Shown here piece after piece: positions 25,692 to 33,783 of a stretch of DNA of 64,000 nucleotides. The notes under the pieces are model-generated. The model did not search any database. It was not told the origin of the DNA and worked only from the letters and a program-made list of their open reading frames with translations. Position 1 is the stretch's first letter; every line of letters begins with the position of its first letter. A program made the position numbers and the translations under genes. The DNA is from Lachnospiraceae bacterium (GTDB lineage: Bacteria; Bacillota; Clostridia; Lachnospirales; Lachnospiraceae): NCBI GenBank assembly GCA_014804755.1, contig JAAUZE010000012.1, forward strand, positions 119,916 through 183,915, in the 5' to 3' direction.

Positions 25692-25712
25692 TTTCTAATT
25701 AGAAAATACAAT
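25692..25712 (+). promoter_or_regulatory. Palindrome and -10 box upstream of the GH127 gene
   Basis: TTTCTAATTAGAAA (25692-25705) is a perfect 14-bp palindrome, followed at once by TACAAT (25707-25712), with a weak -35 candidate TTAGAC 17 bases upstream (25684-25689). The ATG is 26 bases after the -10. The palindrome is a candidate operator. Confidence 0.45.
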
Positions 25713-25737
25713 TTTTGTTCACATTGCGGAGGGGAGT

Positions 25738-27684
25738 ATGGAAACAAAGATCAAAGAAGTGAAAAGCAGCCGTGTCACCATTTCAGATCCGTTCTGGTCT
25801 AAGATGCAGGAAAAGGTCATTGACGTCGTCATCCCGTTTCAGGAAAAAGTATTAAACGATGAAGTACCCGGCGTGGAGAAGAGTCATGCGATCGAAAATT
25901 TCCGTATCGCTGCGGGCTTAGCGGAAGGGGAATTTTATGGGATGGTATTTCAGGACAGCGATGTGGCGAAATGGCTGGAGGGCGTTGCCTATTCGCTGAT
26001 CGTCAAGTCGGACGCGGAATTGGAAAAAAGAGCGGATGCGATCATTGAGATCATTGAAAAGGCACAGCAGCCGGACGGCTATCTGGATACCTATTTTATC
26101 ATCAAAGAGCCGGAACACCGTTGGCAGAACCTGCATGAATGCCATGAGCTGTATTGCGCGGGACATATGATGGAGGCCGCTGCGGCGTATTATGATGCGA
26201 CGGGAAAAGATAAGCTGCTGCATGTGACGGAGCGGCTGGCGGACGCGATCATAAGCAGGTTCGGCGCGGAGGAAGGAAAAGAACACGGGATTCCCGGACA
26301 TCAGGAGGTAGAGATCGGACTGATGAAGCTCTATCATACGACGGGAAAAGAAAAGTATAAGGAAATGGCAAGATATTTCCTTGAAGAGAGAGGAAAAAAT
26401 CCGGATTATTTTTATCAGGAAAAAGTGAAAAGGGGATGGCAGCATTGGGGACAATACAGCTTAGATAAGCTGGATGTGACTTACAATCAGGCGCATCAGA
26501 CAATCTATGAGCAGAAAGAGGCGGTAGGTCATGCCGTCCGCGCGCTGTATATGTATACCGCTATGGCGGACTTGGCGGGAACCGATGGAGACGAGAGACT
26601 GTATGGGGCCTGCAGAACCCTGTGGGATAATATCGTGGGAAAGAAACTGTATATTACCGGAGGACTCGGCGGAAATTCTGAGGGAGAAGCGTTTTCCGTG
26701 AATTATGAACTGCCGAATGATATGGCGTATGCAGAGACCTGCGCATCCATTGCCATGGTATTTTTTGCACATCACATGCTGGAAATGGATATGGACGGCG
26801 CTTATGCGGATATTATCGAGAAAGAATTATACAACAGCACGATCAGCGGGATGCAGCTGGACGGCGAAAAGTATTTTTACGTCAATCCGCTGGAGTGCGA
26901 GCCGGGCGTGTCCGGGAAGCTGTTCGGTTATCGGCATGCGCTGCCGGTGCGGCCGGGATGGTACGCATGCGCATGTTGTCCGCCCAATCTGATCAGACTG
27001 GTCACTTCCCTGGGGAAATATTGCTTCAGCGAAAGTGACTCCACGATTTATTCTCATCTGATGATCGGACAGAAGGCGGAAATGGAAAAAGCCGATATTA
27101 CGATAGAGACGCGCTATCCGTGGGAGGGTGAGGCGGTGTATTGTGTTACGCCGAAAACGGAGCAGGAATTTACGCTGGCGATCCACATTCCCTATTATGT
27201 TAGTTTTGAGAAACAAGAAGCGTATCTGACAGTGAACGGGGAAAAACTGGATGCGCAAAGTCTCATGAAAAAAGGATATGTGTACATTAAGAGACAGTGG
27301 AAAGCGGACGATCAGGTCATCCTTCATTTCCCGATGGAGGTGCGCAGGGCATACGCCAATGAGCATGTGCGCGAGGATGCGGGCTGTGTTGCGCTGCTGC
27401 GCGGTCCTGTTGTATATTGCTTTGAAGGAGCGGACAACGACGGGCTGCTTCAGAGCCTTCGTATTCCCAAAAATTTGAAAGCGGTACCGGAGCTCTGTAA
27501 AGAGGGTGTTCTGAAAGGAAACGTCCTGTTAAAGATCGAGGGTGTTCGTATGACAGGAAGCGGGGAACTCTACAGTGAGAAACCGCCGGTAAAGGAAAGC
27601 GCAATTCTCACGGCGATTCCATATTATGCATGGGCGAATCGCGGCGAAAACCAAATGAGAGTCTGGATGCTGGAGGAGTCGTAG
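25738..27684 (+). CDS. Beta-L-arabinofuranosidase, glycoside hydrolase family 127
   Basis: 648 residues, the usual GH127 length. Residues equivalent to the Bifidobacterium HypBA1 active site are present: Glu317, Glu333 and Cys335 (AETCAS), and the Cys413-Cys414 pair in CACCPPN, which by family knowledge bind zinc and provide the Cys nucleophile. The alpha/alpha barrel is followed by two beta-sandwich domains from about 430. There is no signal peptide, so it acts on imported arabinosides from plant glycoproteins. Ribosome site GCGGAGGGGAG. Divergent AraC regulator; terminator 90 bases downstream. Confidence 0.95.
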   Translation: METKIKEVKSSRVTISDPFWSKMQEKVIDVVIPFQEKVLNDEVPGVEKSHAIENFRIAAGLAEGEFYGMVFQDSDVAKWLEGVAYSLIVKSDAELEKRADAIIEIIEKAQQPDGYLDTYFIIKEPEHRWQNLHECHELYCAGHMMEAAAAYYDATGKDKLLHVTERLADAIISRFGAEEGKEHGIPGHQEVEIGLMKLYHTTGKEKYKEMARYFLEERGKNPDYFYQEKVKRGWQHWGQYSLDKLDVTYNQAHQTIYEQKEAVGHAVRALYMYTAMADLAGTDGDERLYGACRTLWDNIVGKKLYITGGLGGNSEGEAFSVNYELPNDMAYAETCASIAMVFFAHHMLEMDMDGAYADIIEKELYNSTISGMQLDGEKYFYVNPLECEPGVSGKLFGYRHALPVRPGWYACACCPPNLIRLVTSLGKYCFSESDSTIYSHLMIGQKAEMEKADITIETRYPWEGEAVYCVTPKTEQEFTLAIHIPYYVSFEKQEAYLTVNGEKLDAQSLMKKGYVYIKRQWKADDQVILHFPMEVRRAYANEHVREDAGCVALLRGPVVYCFEGADNDGLLQSLRIPKNLKAVPELCKEGVLKGNVLLKIEGVRMTGSGELYSEKPPVKESAILTAIPYYAWANRGENQMRVWMLEES

Positions 27685-27773
27685 GAGCAGATGTACTGAC
27701 GCGGTAACGCATACGGGAATGAGAATGACCGGATTGTATCAGATATCGGAACAGGATCCATTTATTGATTGAT

Positions 27774-27825
27774 AAAACAGCCTTTTTTTGCTAAAATAAT
27801 CAGCAGAAAAAGGCTGTTTTTGTCA
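27774..27825 (+). terminator. Terminator after GH127 gene
   Basis: AAAACAGCC at 27774-27782 pairs with GGCTGTTTT at 27812-27820, extended by the inner TTTTTTTGCT/AGCAGAAAAA arms, and is followed by further T. Confidence 0.85.
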
Positions 27826-27882
27826 GGATGGATTTGAAAATGTAACAGCAGATAATACAGATAAGAATATGAGAGGTTAAGG

Positions 27883-29442
27883 ATGCTTATGGATGCGAAT
27901 CAGAAAATACAAATATCCGCGTTGGATGAGTATATAAATAAAGTCTACACTCTGATTTTGATACTGGTACCGGGAGCCTGCCAGTGTGCGGGAATTGTGT
28001 ATACAATCCAAAAGCTTATTGGCTGGATGCCAGAAGTAAGCTGGATGGCGCTGATCATATTTGATGTGACCTGCCTGATCTATCTGGCGATCGGAATCTT
28101 TCTGATCAAGACGGGAATATCAAACGGGGTTGTTAAGAGTTCAAGTCTGAAAGCAGGGAAAATCTATCTTGCCATTCTTGTGCCGATTCAGTTTAACTTT
28201 ATCATATATATGATTCCGGCAATGGATTTTTGGGGGTTTGCATTTTTCTTTGCTGTTTTTGCGGCGTTCTTTTTGGATTACATATTAGCGGCTGTTACAA
28301 GCCTGGAGGTTGGCATTTCACTGGCAGTCATATGGATCGTAAAGTCGGATACTTTATTGCCGGCGAAGGGCTCAATGTATATGACGAATTTGCTGAACAG
28401 GATCATCTGCGTCTGCTTATCCCTGCCGATGATCGTACTGTTAACCTATCTGATCAGAAAGATTCTTGTCAATGCAAAGAAGGATGAATTAGAGCGCAAT
28501 AATGAGAAAGTGCAGAATGTCTTAAATTCCGTACAGACGTTGTCGGAAAGCCTGTTGCGTGCAGGCACAGCGCTTTCCCAGATTTCAGAAAACGAGAGCA
28601 GTTCAGTGGAAGAATTGTCAGCTACCAGCGAGGAATTGCTGGAAAACAGTAATATGCTGGGCGTCAAAACAGAAGAAAGCATGGCGAATCTTCATGAGCT
28701 TGACGAGTGGAAAAACGTGGTAGCGAATAATGTTGAAAAGGTGGAGATGAACTCAAAGGATTTATTGGATAAATCCAAAGAGAACGAAAAGCTGCTTGCC
28801 GGCCTGCAGGAGATTAACGGTGAGCTGTCAGATTCCATGCATGTTACAACGGAAGTATCGCAGAAATTATCGGGAGCGGTGGAGAAGGTTGGATCAACCT
28901 TCAGCCTCATCAACGAGATTTCCGAGTCTACGAATTTATTGGCGTTGAACGCATCCATAGAGGCGGCGAGAGCGGGAGAGGCAGGCAAGGGCTTTGCTGT
29001 GGTCGCGCAGGAAGTCGGCAGTCTGGCGAACAGCACGAAGCAATCCCTTGCGGAAGTCGAGACCGTCATCGAGAGTGTTCAAAAGAACGTGGATGAGATC
29101 ACGTTGCAGGTTCATGAAAATTTCAAGAAGCTTGAAAAGCAAAATGAATATTTTACGAATGTGTTCTCGGGAATTAAGGATATGACGCAGCTTTTGGGTG
29201 TTTCGGTAAGTGCGGTGAATACCATGGGTGAGGCGCATGATAAGCAGGCAATGGTAATACAGAATACGGTATCCATCAACCAGGAGATCGCGGAAAATAT
29301 CAGAAGTGCGAACACACAGTTCCATTCTATCAATGAAATGGTCGAGAGCAATGCGAATGATATTATGGAAATGGCAACACAAGTCAAAGCAATCAACGAA
29401 ATGGTTGATGAGATGAATCATATGTTAAAGAAAGACGAATGA
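27883..29442 (+). CDS. Methyl-accepting chemotaxis protein with multi-span membrane domain
   Basis: 519 residues. The N-terminal 200 residues form about six hydrophobic spans without a sizeable extracytoplasmic domain, followed directly by a coiled-coil signalling domain with the tip motif [22 protein letters not shown]. No HAMP domain is evident. Such receptors are thought to sense from within the membrane or through short loops. ATG 27883 follows GAGAGGTTAAGG. The preceding gene ends with a terminator, and a strong hairpin lies 150 bases beyond the stop, so the gene is monocistronic. Confidence 0.9.
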   Translation: MLMDANQKIQISALDEYINKVYTLILILVPGACQCAGIVYTIQKLIGWMPEVSWMALIIFDVTCLIYLAIGIFLIKTGISNGVVKSSSLKAGKIYLAILVPIQFNFIIYMIPAMDFWGFAFFFAVFAAFFLDYILAAVTSLEVGISLAVIWIVKSDTLLPAKGSMYMTNLLNRIICVCLSLPMIVLLTYLIRKILVNAKKDELERNNEKVQNVLNSVQTLSESLLRAGTALSQISENESSSVEELSATSEELLENSNMLGVKTEESMANLHELDEWKNVVANNVEKVEMNSKDLLDKSKENEKLLAGLQEINGELSDSMHVTTEVSQKLSGAVEKVGSTFSLINEISESTNLLALNASIEAARAGEAGKGFAVVAQEVGSLANSTKQSLAEVETVIESVQKNVDEITLQVHENFKKLEKQNEYFTNVFSGIKDMTQLLGVSVSAVNTMGEAHDKQAMVIQNTVSINQEIAENIRSANTQFHSINEMVESNANDIMEMATQVKAINEMVDEMNHMLKKDE

Positions 29443-29554
29443 TATTTCTTCGGGTGCTTTAAGTGATGCTGTAGAACATGCGGGTGAAGCATTAAATCTT
29501 GAAATCACGAAAAAAATCAGTTTTTGAAGAATCAGATCAATCATTGACGAATTA

Positions 29555-29609
29555 GTGACAAACATCATAAAAAATGTGACAAATGTCAAGATAAAAAGGT
29601 GACACATGT
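29555..29609. repeat. Three GTGACA-type direct repeats before the PTS operon
   Basis: GTGACAAACAT (29555), GTGACAAATGT (29576) and GTGACACATGT (29599) begin 21 and 23 bases apart, about two DNA helical turns; an inverted copy ACATGTGTCAC is at 29617-29627. The spacing suggests a regulator lining up on one DNA face, but the last copies are also arms of the hairpin at 29593-29633. Confidence 0.4.
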
Positions 29610-29633
29610 GAGATGTACATGTGTCACCTTTTT
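29593..29633. terminator. Strong 17-bp hairpin upstream of the PTS operon
   Basis: AAAAAGGTGACACATGT (29593-29609) is perfectly complementary to 29617-29633, loop of seven bases, with A and T tracts on both flanks. It most simply terminates the chemoreceptor transcript; if a promoter lies upstream it could instead attenuate the PTS operon. Confidence 0.8.
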
Positions 29634-29690
29634 CATATACTTGTATTACAAACAAAAATAAATGGAAGAATAGTAGAAGGAGGGATTGAA

Positions 29691-30119
29691 ATGAAATATG
29701 TGTTATTGGTCAGTCATGGCATGTTTGCACCGGGATTGCACAGCGCGCTTGATATGCTTGCGGGAGAAGGAAGAAAAGACATTCTGTCAGTAAGCCTCGA
29801 GAACGGTATGGGTTCGGATGTATATGCAGACAATGTAAGAAAATGCCTTGAAGCGGTTGGACCGGAAGATGAGATCCTGTTGTTCGGCGATCTGGTAGGC
29901 GGTTCCCCGCTGACGACAGCGGCAAATGTCATTGCGGAAAAGAATCTGTTAGAAAGAACCGTGATGATGGGAGGCATGAGCCTTCCGCTCGTATTGAGCG
30001 CTGCCCTGATGAAGGACAGCATGGATTTAAAGGAGCTTCCGGGGATGCTGATTCCTGAGGCGAGGGAAGAATTAAAAGAGTTTCAGATCACAAGCGAAGA
30101 ATCTGAGGTTGACATCTAA
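29691..30119 (+). CDS. PTS mannose/fructose/sorbose family EIIA component
   Basis: 142 residues. His9 in LLVSHGMFAPG is the family phosphorylation site; GDLVGGSP (about 64-71) and the MGGMSLPLVL stretch match the EIIA-Man fold. ATG 29691 is chosen for the GAAGGAGGGA site; an upstream ATG at 29613 would start inside the terminator stem. It accepts phosphate from HPr and passes it to EIIB, encoded next. The eight genes to 35397 run in one direction with small gaps and look like one operon. Confidence 0.95.
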   Translation: MKYVLLVSHGMFAPGLHSALDMLAGEGRKDILSVSLENGMGSDVYADNVRKCLEAVGPEDEILLFGDLVGGSPLTTAANVIAEKNLLERTVMMGGMSLPLVLSAALMKDSMDLKELPGMLIPEAREELKEFQITSEESEVDI

Positions 30120-30134
30120 AAGGAGGGAAAGAAA

Positions 30135-30629
30135 ATGGCAGTATCATTTATTCGAGTGGACGATCGTATGATCCATGGACAGACATGTACCAGGTGGGCT
30201 TTGGAGTATCCCTGCGACGGATTGATCGCAGTCAACAATGCGGCGGCAGGAAATTCCGTGCTGAAAGCAGCGTACAAGAGTGCGAGCGGAAAGAAAACAT
30301 TCGTATGGACGCTGGAGGAGTTCAAGGAAAAGAGCGAAAAGGTACTGGCAAGCAAGGACAATTATTTTTTGATCACGAAAAATCCGTTGGATATGGAGAA
30401 GATTCTGGTGGAGCAGGGATTTCAGCCGGGAATCAAGGATGTGATCATCGGTCCCTGCAACGACAGACCGGGCACCACGAAGCTTGGGAATAATCAGTCG
30501 ATCACTCAGGAGGAAGCGAAGGCGCTTGAAAATATCATGAATGCGGGCTACAATGTGGAGTTTGCGCTGCTCAAGGATGAGGCGATCGGTAACTGGAAAA
30601 AGTTCAGAGGTCAGTTTGGTTTTAACTAG
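30135..30629 (+). CDS. PTS mannose/fructose/sorbose family EIIB component
   Basis: 164 residues, typical for this family. The phosphorylation site His14 is in RVDDRMIHGQ; downstream the ITKNPLDMEKIL and VIIGPCNDRPGTTKL segments fit the Rossmann-like EIIB-Sor fold. It takes phosphate from EIIA and transfers it to the sugar as it passes through EIIC/EIID. The IIB part of this family is the best guide to substrate class but I cannot distinguish mannose, N-acetylgalactosamine or another sugar by eye. Ribosome site AAAAGGAGGGAAAG. Confidence 0.95.
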   Translation: MAVSFIRVDDRMIHGQTCTRWALEYPCDGLIAVNNAAAGNSVLKAAYKSASGKKTFVWTLEEFKEKSEKVLASKDNYFLITKNPLDMEKILVEQGFQPGIKDVIIGPCNDRPGTTKLGNNQSITQEEAKALENIMNAGYNVEFALLKDEAIGNWKKFRGQFGFN

Positions 30630-30679
30630 ACAATGAAATCATCTTAACAAGTAATAGGACAGGTATAGGAGGGAACAAT

Positions 30680-31519
30680 ATGGAAATCAGTTGGATACAG
30701 GCAATCATCTTAGGATTGTTTGCCTGCCTGGCGAGTATGCCGGGCTTAGGAGGTTCTTCCATCGGTAACTTTACGCTTGGAAGACCGCTGATCGGCGGTC
30801 TTGTGTGCGGAATTGTTTTAGGAGATCTCAGAGCAGGTATTTTGGTCGGATGCGCGATGCAGATTGTTTATATCGCACTGGTCACGCCGGGAGGAACGGT
30901 ATCGGCGGATGTCCGTGCCGTCAGCTACATTGGAATTCCGCTGGCAATGGTCGCGTTAAAGAGCTACGGTCTGGATGCGGATACTTCTGAGGGCTCAGCG
31001 CTTGCAACCTCATTCGGCACGATGGTAGGTACTTTGGGAACGGTATTATTTTACGGAACGGCGACCATCAATCTGGCATGGCAGCACATCGGCTGGAAAG
31101 CGGTGGAGAAGCGGCAGTATAAAAAGCTGTATCTGGTAGATATGGGACTGCCATGGATCTCCCACCTCGCATGTTCCTTTATCCCGACCCTGGTCATGTG
31201 TAAATTGGGGGCAAGCGTCGTGGATGCGATCAAGACCGCGCTTCCGATGGACGGCATTGCGATGAAGACCTTATTTACCGTAGGAGCGCTGCTTCCCTGT
31301 GTAGGTATTGCGATCCTGTTAAAGCAGATTGTAAAGAGTGCGGCGGACTTTATACCGTTCCTGTTCGGTTTTGTGCTGTCGGCATCGCTGGGAATCAATT
31401 TGGTATCCGCAACCGTAGTAGCAGGCATGTTTGCGATCATTATCTATAGGATTAAAATGCTTTCTGCGAGAAAGCCGGAGCTTGCAGGCGGGATGGATGA
31501 TGAAGAGGAGGAGATCTGA
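30680..31519 (+). CDS. PTS mannose-family EIIC permease component
   Basis: 279 residues, about eight hydrophobic segments. The N-terminal ILGLFACLASMPGLGG and the conserved GLVCGIVLGDLRAGILVGCAMQ region are hallmarks of EIIC of the mannose/sorbose family. It forms the sugar channel together with EIID. Ribosome site TATAGGAGGGAAC. Three bases separate it from the EIID start. Confidence 0.95.
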   Translation: MEISWIQAIILGLFACLASMPGLGGSSIGNFTLGRPLIGGLVCGIVLGDLRAGILVGCAMQIVYIALVTPGGTVSADVRAVSYIGIPLAMVALKSYGLDADTSEGSALATSFGTMVGTLGTVLFYGTATINLAWQHIGWKAVEKRQYKKLYLVDMGLPWISHLACSFIPTLVMCKLGASVVDAIKTALPMDGIAMKTLFTVGALLPCVGIAILLKQIVKSAADFIPFLFGFVLSASLGINLVSATVVAGMFAIIIYRIKMLSARKPELAGGMDDEEEEI

Positions 31520-31521
31520 CC

Positions 31522-32355
31522 ATGGAAAAGAAATTATCAAAAAAAGCTTTGTTAAAGTCCTTTCATAATTGGTACTATGGCCATCTTACCTGTTTCTCTC
31601 AGGAGCATATGCAGACATTCGGTTATCTGTGCGCCATGCTTCCGCTTGTAGAAGAGTTATATCAGGATGAAGATGAAAAAGCAAATGCAATGAACACATA
31701 CACGGCGTTCTTCAATACAGAGCCGCAGCTGGGTACGGTCATCGTCGGTATGACGGCAGGTTTGGAGGAAGCGAGAGCAAACGGAGCGGATGACGTGGAT
31801 GATGAGACCATCAACAGTCTGCGCGCCGGTCTGATGGGACCGGTAGCCGGAATCGGCGACTCATTGGTTGTAGGGACTGTGATTCCGATCTTACTTGGTA
31901 TCGCATTGGGGATGTCCACGGGCGGATCCCCGCTTGGCGCGATCTTTTACATTATCGTATGGAACCTGTTCGCTTATTTCGGCATGAGATTCCTTTATTT
32001 CAAAGGTTATCGGCTCGGCGGAAAAGCGGTAGACTTTTTGATCGGGGCGCAGGGAGATGCGCTCAGGGAATCTGTTTCCACATTGGGCGGTATCGTGATC
32101 GGTGCAGTCGCAGCGACATGGGTAAGCGTCACGACCTCATTGCAATTGTTTAACGACGAAGGGGAAGCCTACCTGACTTTGCAGGATAAGCTGGACGAAG
32201 TATTTCCGGGCTTGTTGACAGCGGCGGTGATTGTGATATGCTGGTTTTTGATGGCAAAGAAAAAAATGTCTCCCATCAAGGTGATGCTGCTCTTAGTTGT
32301 TATTGCGCTTGTCGGCGTACTGGTTGGATTCTTTGATCCGCAGCTGGTATACTAA
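31522..32355 (+). CDS. PTS mannose-family EIID component
   Basis: 277 residues. Family motifs include the N-terminal SFHNWYYGHLTCFSQEHMQTFGY segment, NTEPQLGTVIVGMTAGLEE, and LRAGLMGPVAGIGDSLVVGTVIP. The C-terminal half is membrane-embedded. EIID is found only in the mannose PTS family and makes up the membrane complex with EIIC. The start codon ATG lies three bases after the EIIC stop, with GAGGAGGAG upstream. Confidence 0.96.
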   Translation: MEKKLSKKALLKSFHNWYYGHLTCFSQEHMQTFGYLCAMLPLVEELYQDEDEKANAMNTYTAFFNTEPQLGTVIVGMTAGLEEARANGADDVDDETINSLRAGLMGPVAGIGDSLVVGTVIPILLGIALGMSTGGSPLGAIFYIIVWNLFAYFGMRFLYFKGYRLGGKAVDFLIGAQGDALRESVSTLGGIVIGAVAATWVSVTTSLQLFNDEGEAYLTLQDKLDEVFPGLLTAAVIVICWFLMAKKKMSPIKVMLLLVVIALVGVLVGFFDPQLVY

Positions 32356-32372
32356 TATTGGGAGGTGATGCC

Positions 32373-32663
32373 ATGAATGCTGTAGAAAAAGAAAAATTGA
32401 TGTCAGAAGCAAAAATGCAGATGACGGCGCTCAAAAAGATTAATGGATGGAAAAATCTTGCCATTGTCCTCTCTGCCGTTGGTGTCGCAATCGCCTACGG
32501 AGGGTTTGCGGGAACACCCTCGCATCTTTTTCTCGGCATTCTTGGCATTTTTCTCACGGTAGCGGGCTTTGCTGCGGCGGCTGTTTTTGGACTCGGTCTG
32601 AAAAACGGGCGCCGGAATGTAGAAAAGATGCTCTGTGTGCTCGGCGGGAGCAGGAAATCATGA
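32373..32663 (+). CDS. Small membrane protein in PTS operon, unknown
   Basis: 96 residues: a short charged N-terminal helix (about 1-25), two hydrophobic spans (about 30-46 and 52-74), and a basic tail. ATG 32373 follows GGAGGTG at ideal spacing; an in-frame TTG at 32358 would precede the ribosome site. The last codons overlap the next start (ATGA). I recognise no family. Being inserted between EIID and the phosphatase, it may associate with the EIIC/EIID complex, which is inference. Confidence 0.75.
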   Translation: MNAVEKEKLMSEAKMQMTALKKINGWKNLAIVLSAVGVAIAYGGFAGTPSHLFLGILGIFLTVAGFAAAAVFGLGLKNGRRNVEKMLCVLGGSRKS

Positions 32664-33460
32664 AATATAAATTGTTCTGTGTTGATTTGGACGGAACACT
32701 GCTTACAGACCAAAAAGAGATCGACGGGAAGGATATTGAGGCGCTCCGAAAAGCTTCCAAGCAGGGCGTGAAAATAGCGCTGATCACGGGAAGGATGCCG
32801 GCCGCGACGGATAGGATCGTAAGAAATCTTGCAATCCCGTGCATTCGTGCCTGCAATGCCGGCACCTATATTTTGAAAGACGAGCGCTGCATCCATACCG
32901 AATATTTATCCGTAGAGACAATGACGGAAATTTATGAGCGCGTCAGGGATTTTGGCATCCCGCTCTGGATCTTTCGCGGCAGACAGTGGTATGTTACGTC
33001 AAAGGATGCTTTCGTGTATACGGAGGAAGGACTGATCGATCATATGGCGGAGGAGACGTCGGTGGAGGCGCTTGCAAAAAAATGGCGGCGTGAGCAGACG
33101 GGACCGAACAAATTGTTGATCGGGGCAGAGCCGTTAATTGTGCAGAATGTTTACGCAGTATTACGAGACCGTCAGGATGCGGATATGGCATGCTCGTCGG
33201 AGAATTATCTGGAAATCTTTCCTAAAGGAATGAATAAAGGGAAGGCGCTGCGCGTGATTTGTGAGAAGGAGGATATTCAGATTCAGGAAACGGCTGCGTT
33301 CGGAGATCAGGAACTGGATATTCCGATGATAGAAGCGGCAGGCACCGCGATCGCTATGGGGAATGCCATAGAGGAGTTAAAGCAGAAGGCAGATTATATC
33401 ACAAAAACAAACAACGAAGCGGGAATCGCATATGCGATAGAGTATTTCCTGAATTCGTAA
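32660..33460 (+). CDS. HAD-IIB (Cof-type) sugar phosphatase
   Basis: 266 residues. Motif I VDLDGTLLTDQ at 8-18, motif II Thr in LITGRM, motif III Lys in FPKGMNKGKAL, motif IV GDQELDIPMIEAA, and an alpha/beta cap between motifs II and III as in Cof/YidA proteins. ATG overlaps the previous stop. It is encoded inside a PTS operon, so its substrate is probably the phosphosugar produced by that PTS or a product derived from it; by dephosphorylation it could relieve sugar-phosphate stress. Confidence 0.9.
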   Translation: MKYKLFCVDLDGTLLTDQKEIDGKDIEALRKASKQGVKIALITGRMPAATDRIVRNLAIPCIRACNAGTYILKDERCIHTEYLSVETMTEIYERVRDFGIPLWIFRGRQWYVTSKDAFVYTEEGLIDHMAEETSVEALAKKWRREQTGPNKLLIGAEPLIVQNVYAVLRDRQDADMACSSENYLEIFPKGMNKGKALRVICEKEDIQIQETAAFGDQELDIPMIEAAGTAIAMGNAIEELKQKADYITKTNNEAGIAYAIEYFLNS

Positions 33461-33501
33461 GAATTACGAAAATGGGATTGGGATTGAAAGGAGACGGCAA
33501 T

Positions 33502-33759
33502 ATGGTAAAATTCACATTTACAGTCAAGGATGAGATGGGACTTCATGCAAGACCGGCAGGGCTGCTTGTCAAGGAAGCGGCGAAATGTACGAGCAAGGTC
33601 ACGGTTAAAAAAGGGGACAAATCCGGCGATGCCAAGCGCATTTTTAATCTGATGGGACTTTCGATCAAGCACGGTGAGGAAGTGGAAGTGACGGTTGAGG
33701 GAGAGAAGGAGCAGGAAGAAGCGGCGGCATTGGAAGCATTTATCGCAGAGAATATTTAG
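33502..33759 (+). CDS. HPr phosphocarrier with Arg at the regulatory site
   Basis: 85 residues. His15 in GLHARPAG is the EI phosphorylation site. At the position of Ser46 of Bacillus HPr (context KSI) this protein has Arg46 (AKRIFNLMGLSI), so it cannot be phosphorylated there by HPr kinase and should not act as the classic CcpA co-repressor. ATG 33502 is chosen because of GAAAGGAGACGG upstream; an in-frame ATG at 33472 has no site. It sits immediately before the EI gene in a mannose-type PTS operon. Confidence 0.93.
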   Translation: MVKFTFTVKDEMGLHARPAGLLVKEAAKCTSKVTVKKGDKSGDAKRIFNLMGLSIKHGEEVEVTVEGEKEQEEAAALEAFIAENI

Positions 33760-33783
33760 TGTTTTTGGAAATGGGGTGAGGGC

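Noticed and set aside
29613..29690. Extended EIIA start at 29613
   Set aside because: It would begin inside the hairpin stem, lacks a ribosome site and adds residues absent from the family; ATG 29691 has a strong site.
32447..32659. N-terminal extension of the HAD phosphatase with many Cys, which looks like a Cys-rich peptide
   Set aside because: It is the small membrane-protein gene read in another frame; the HAD domain starts exactly at ATG 32660 with ATGA overlap.
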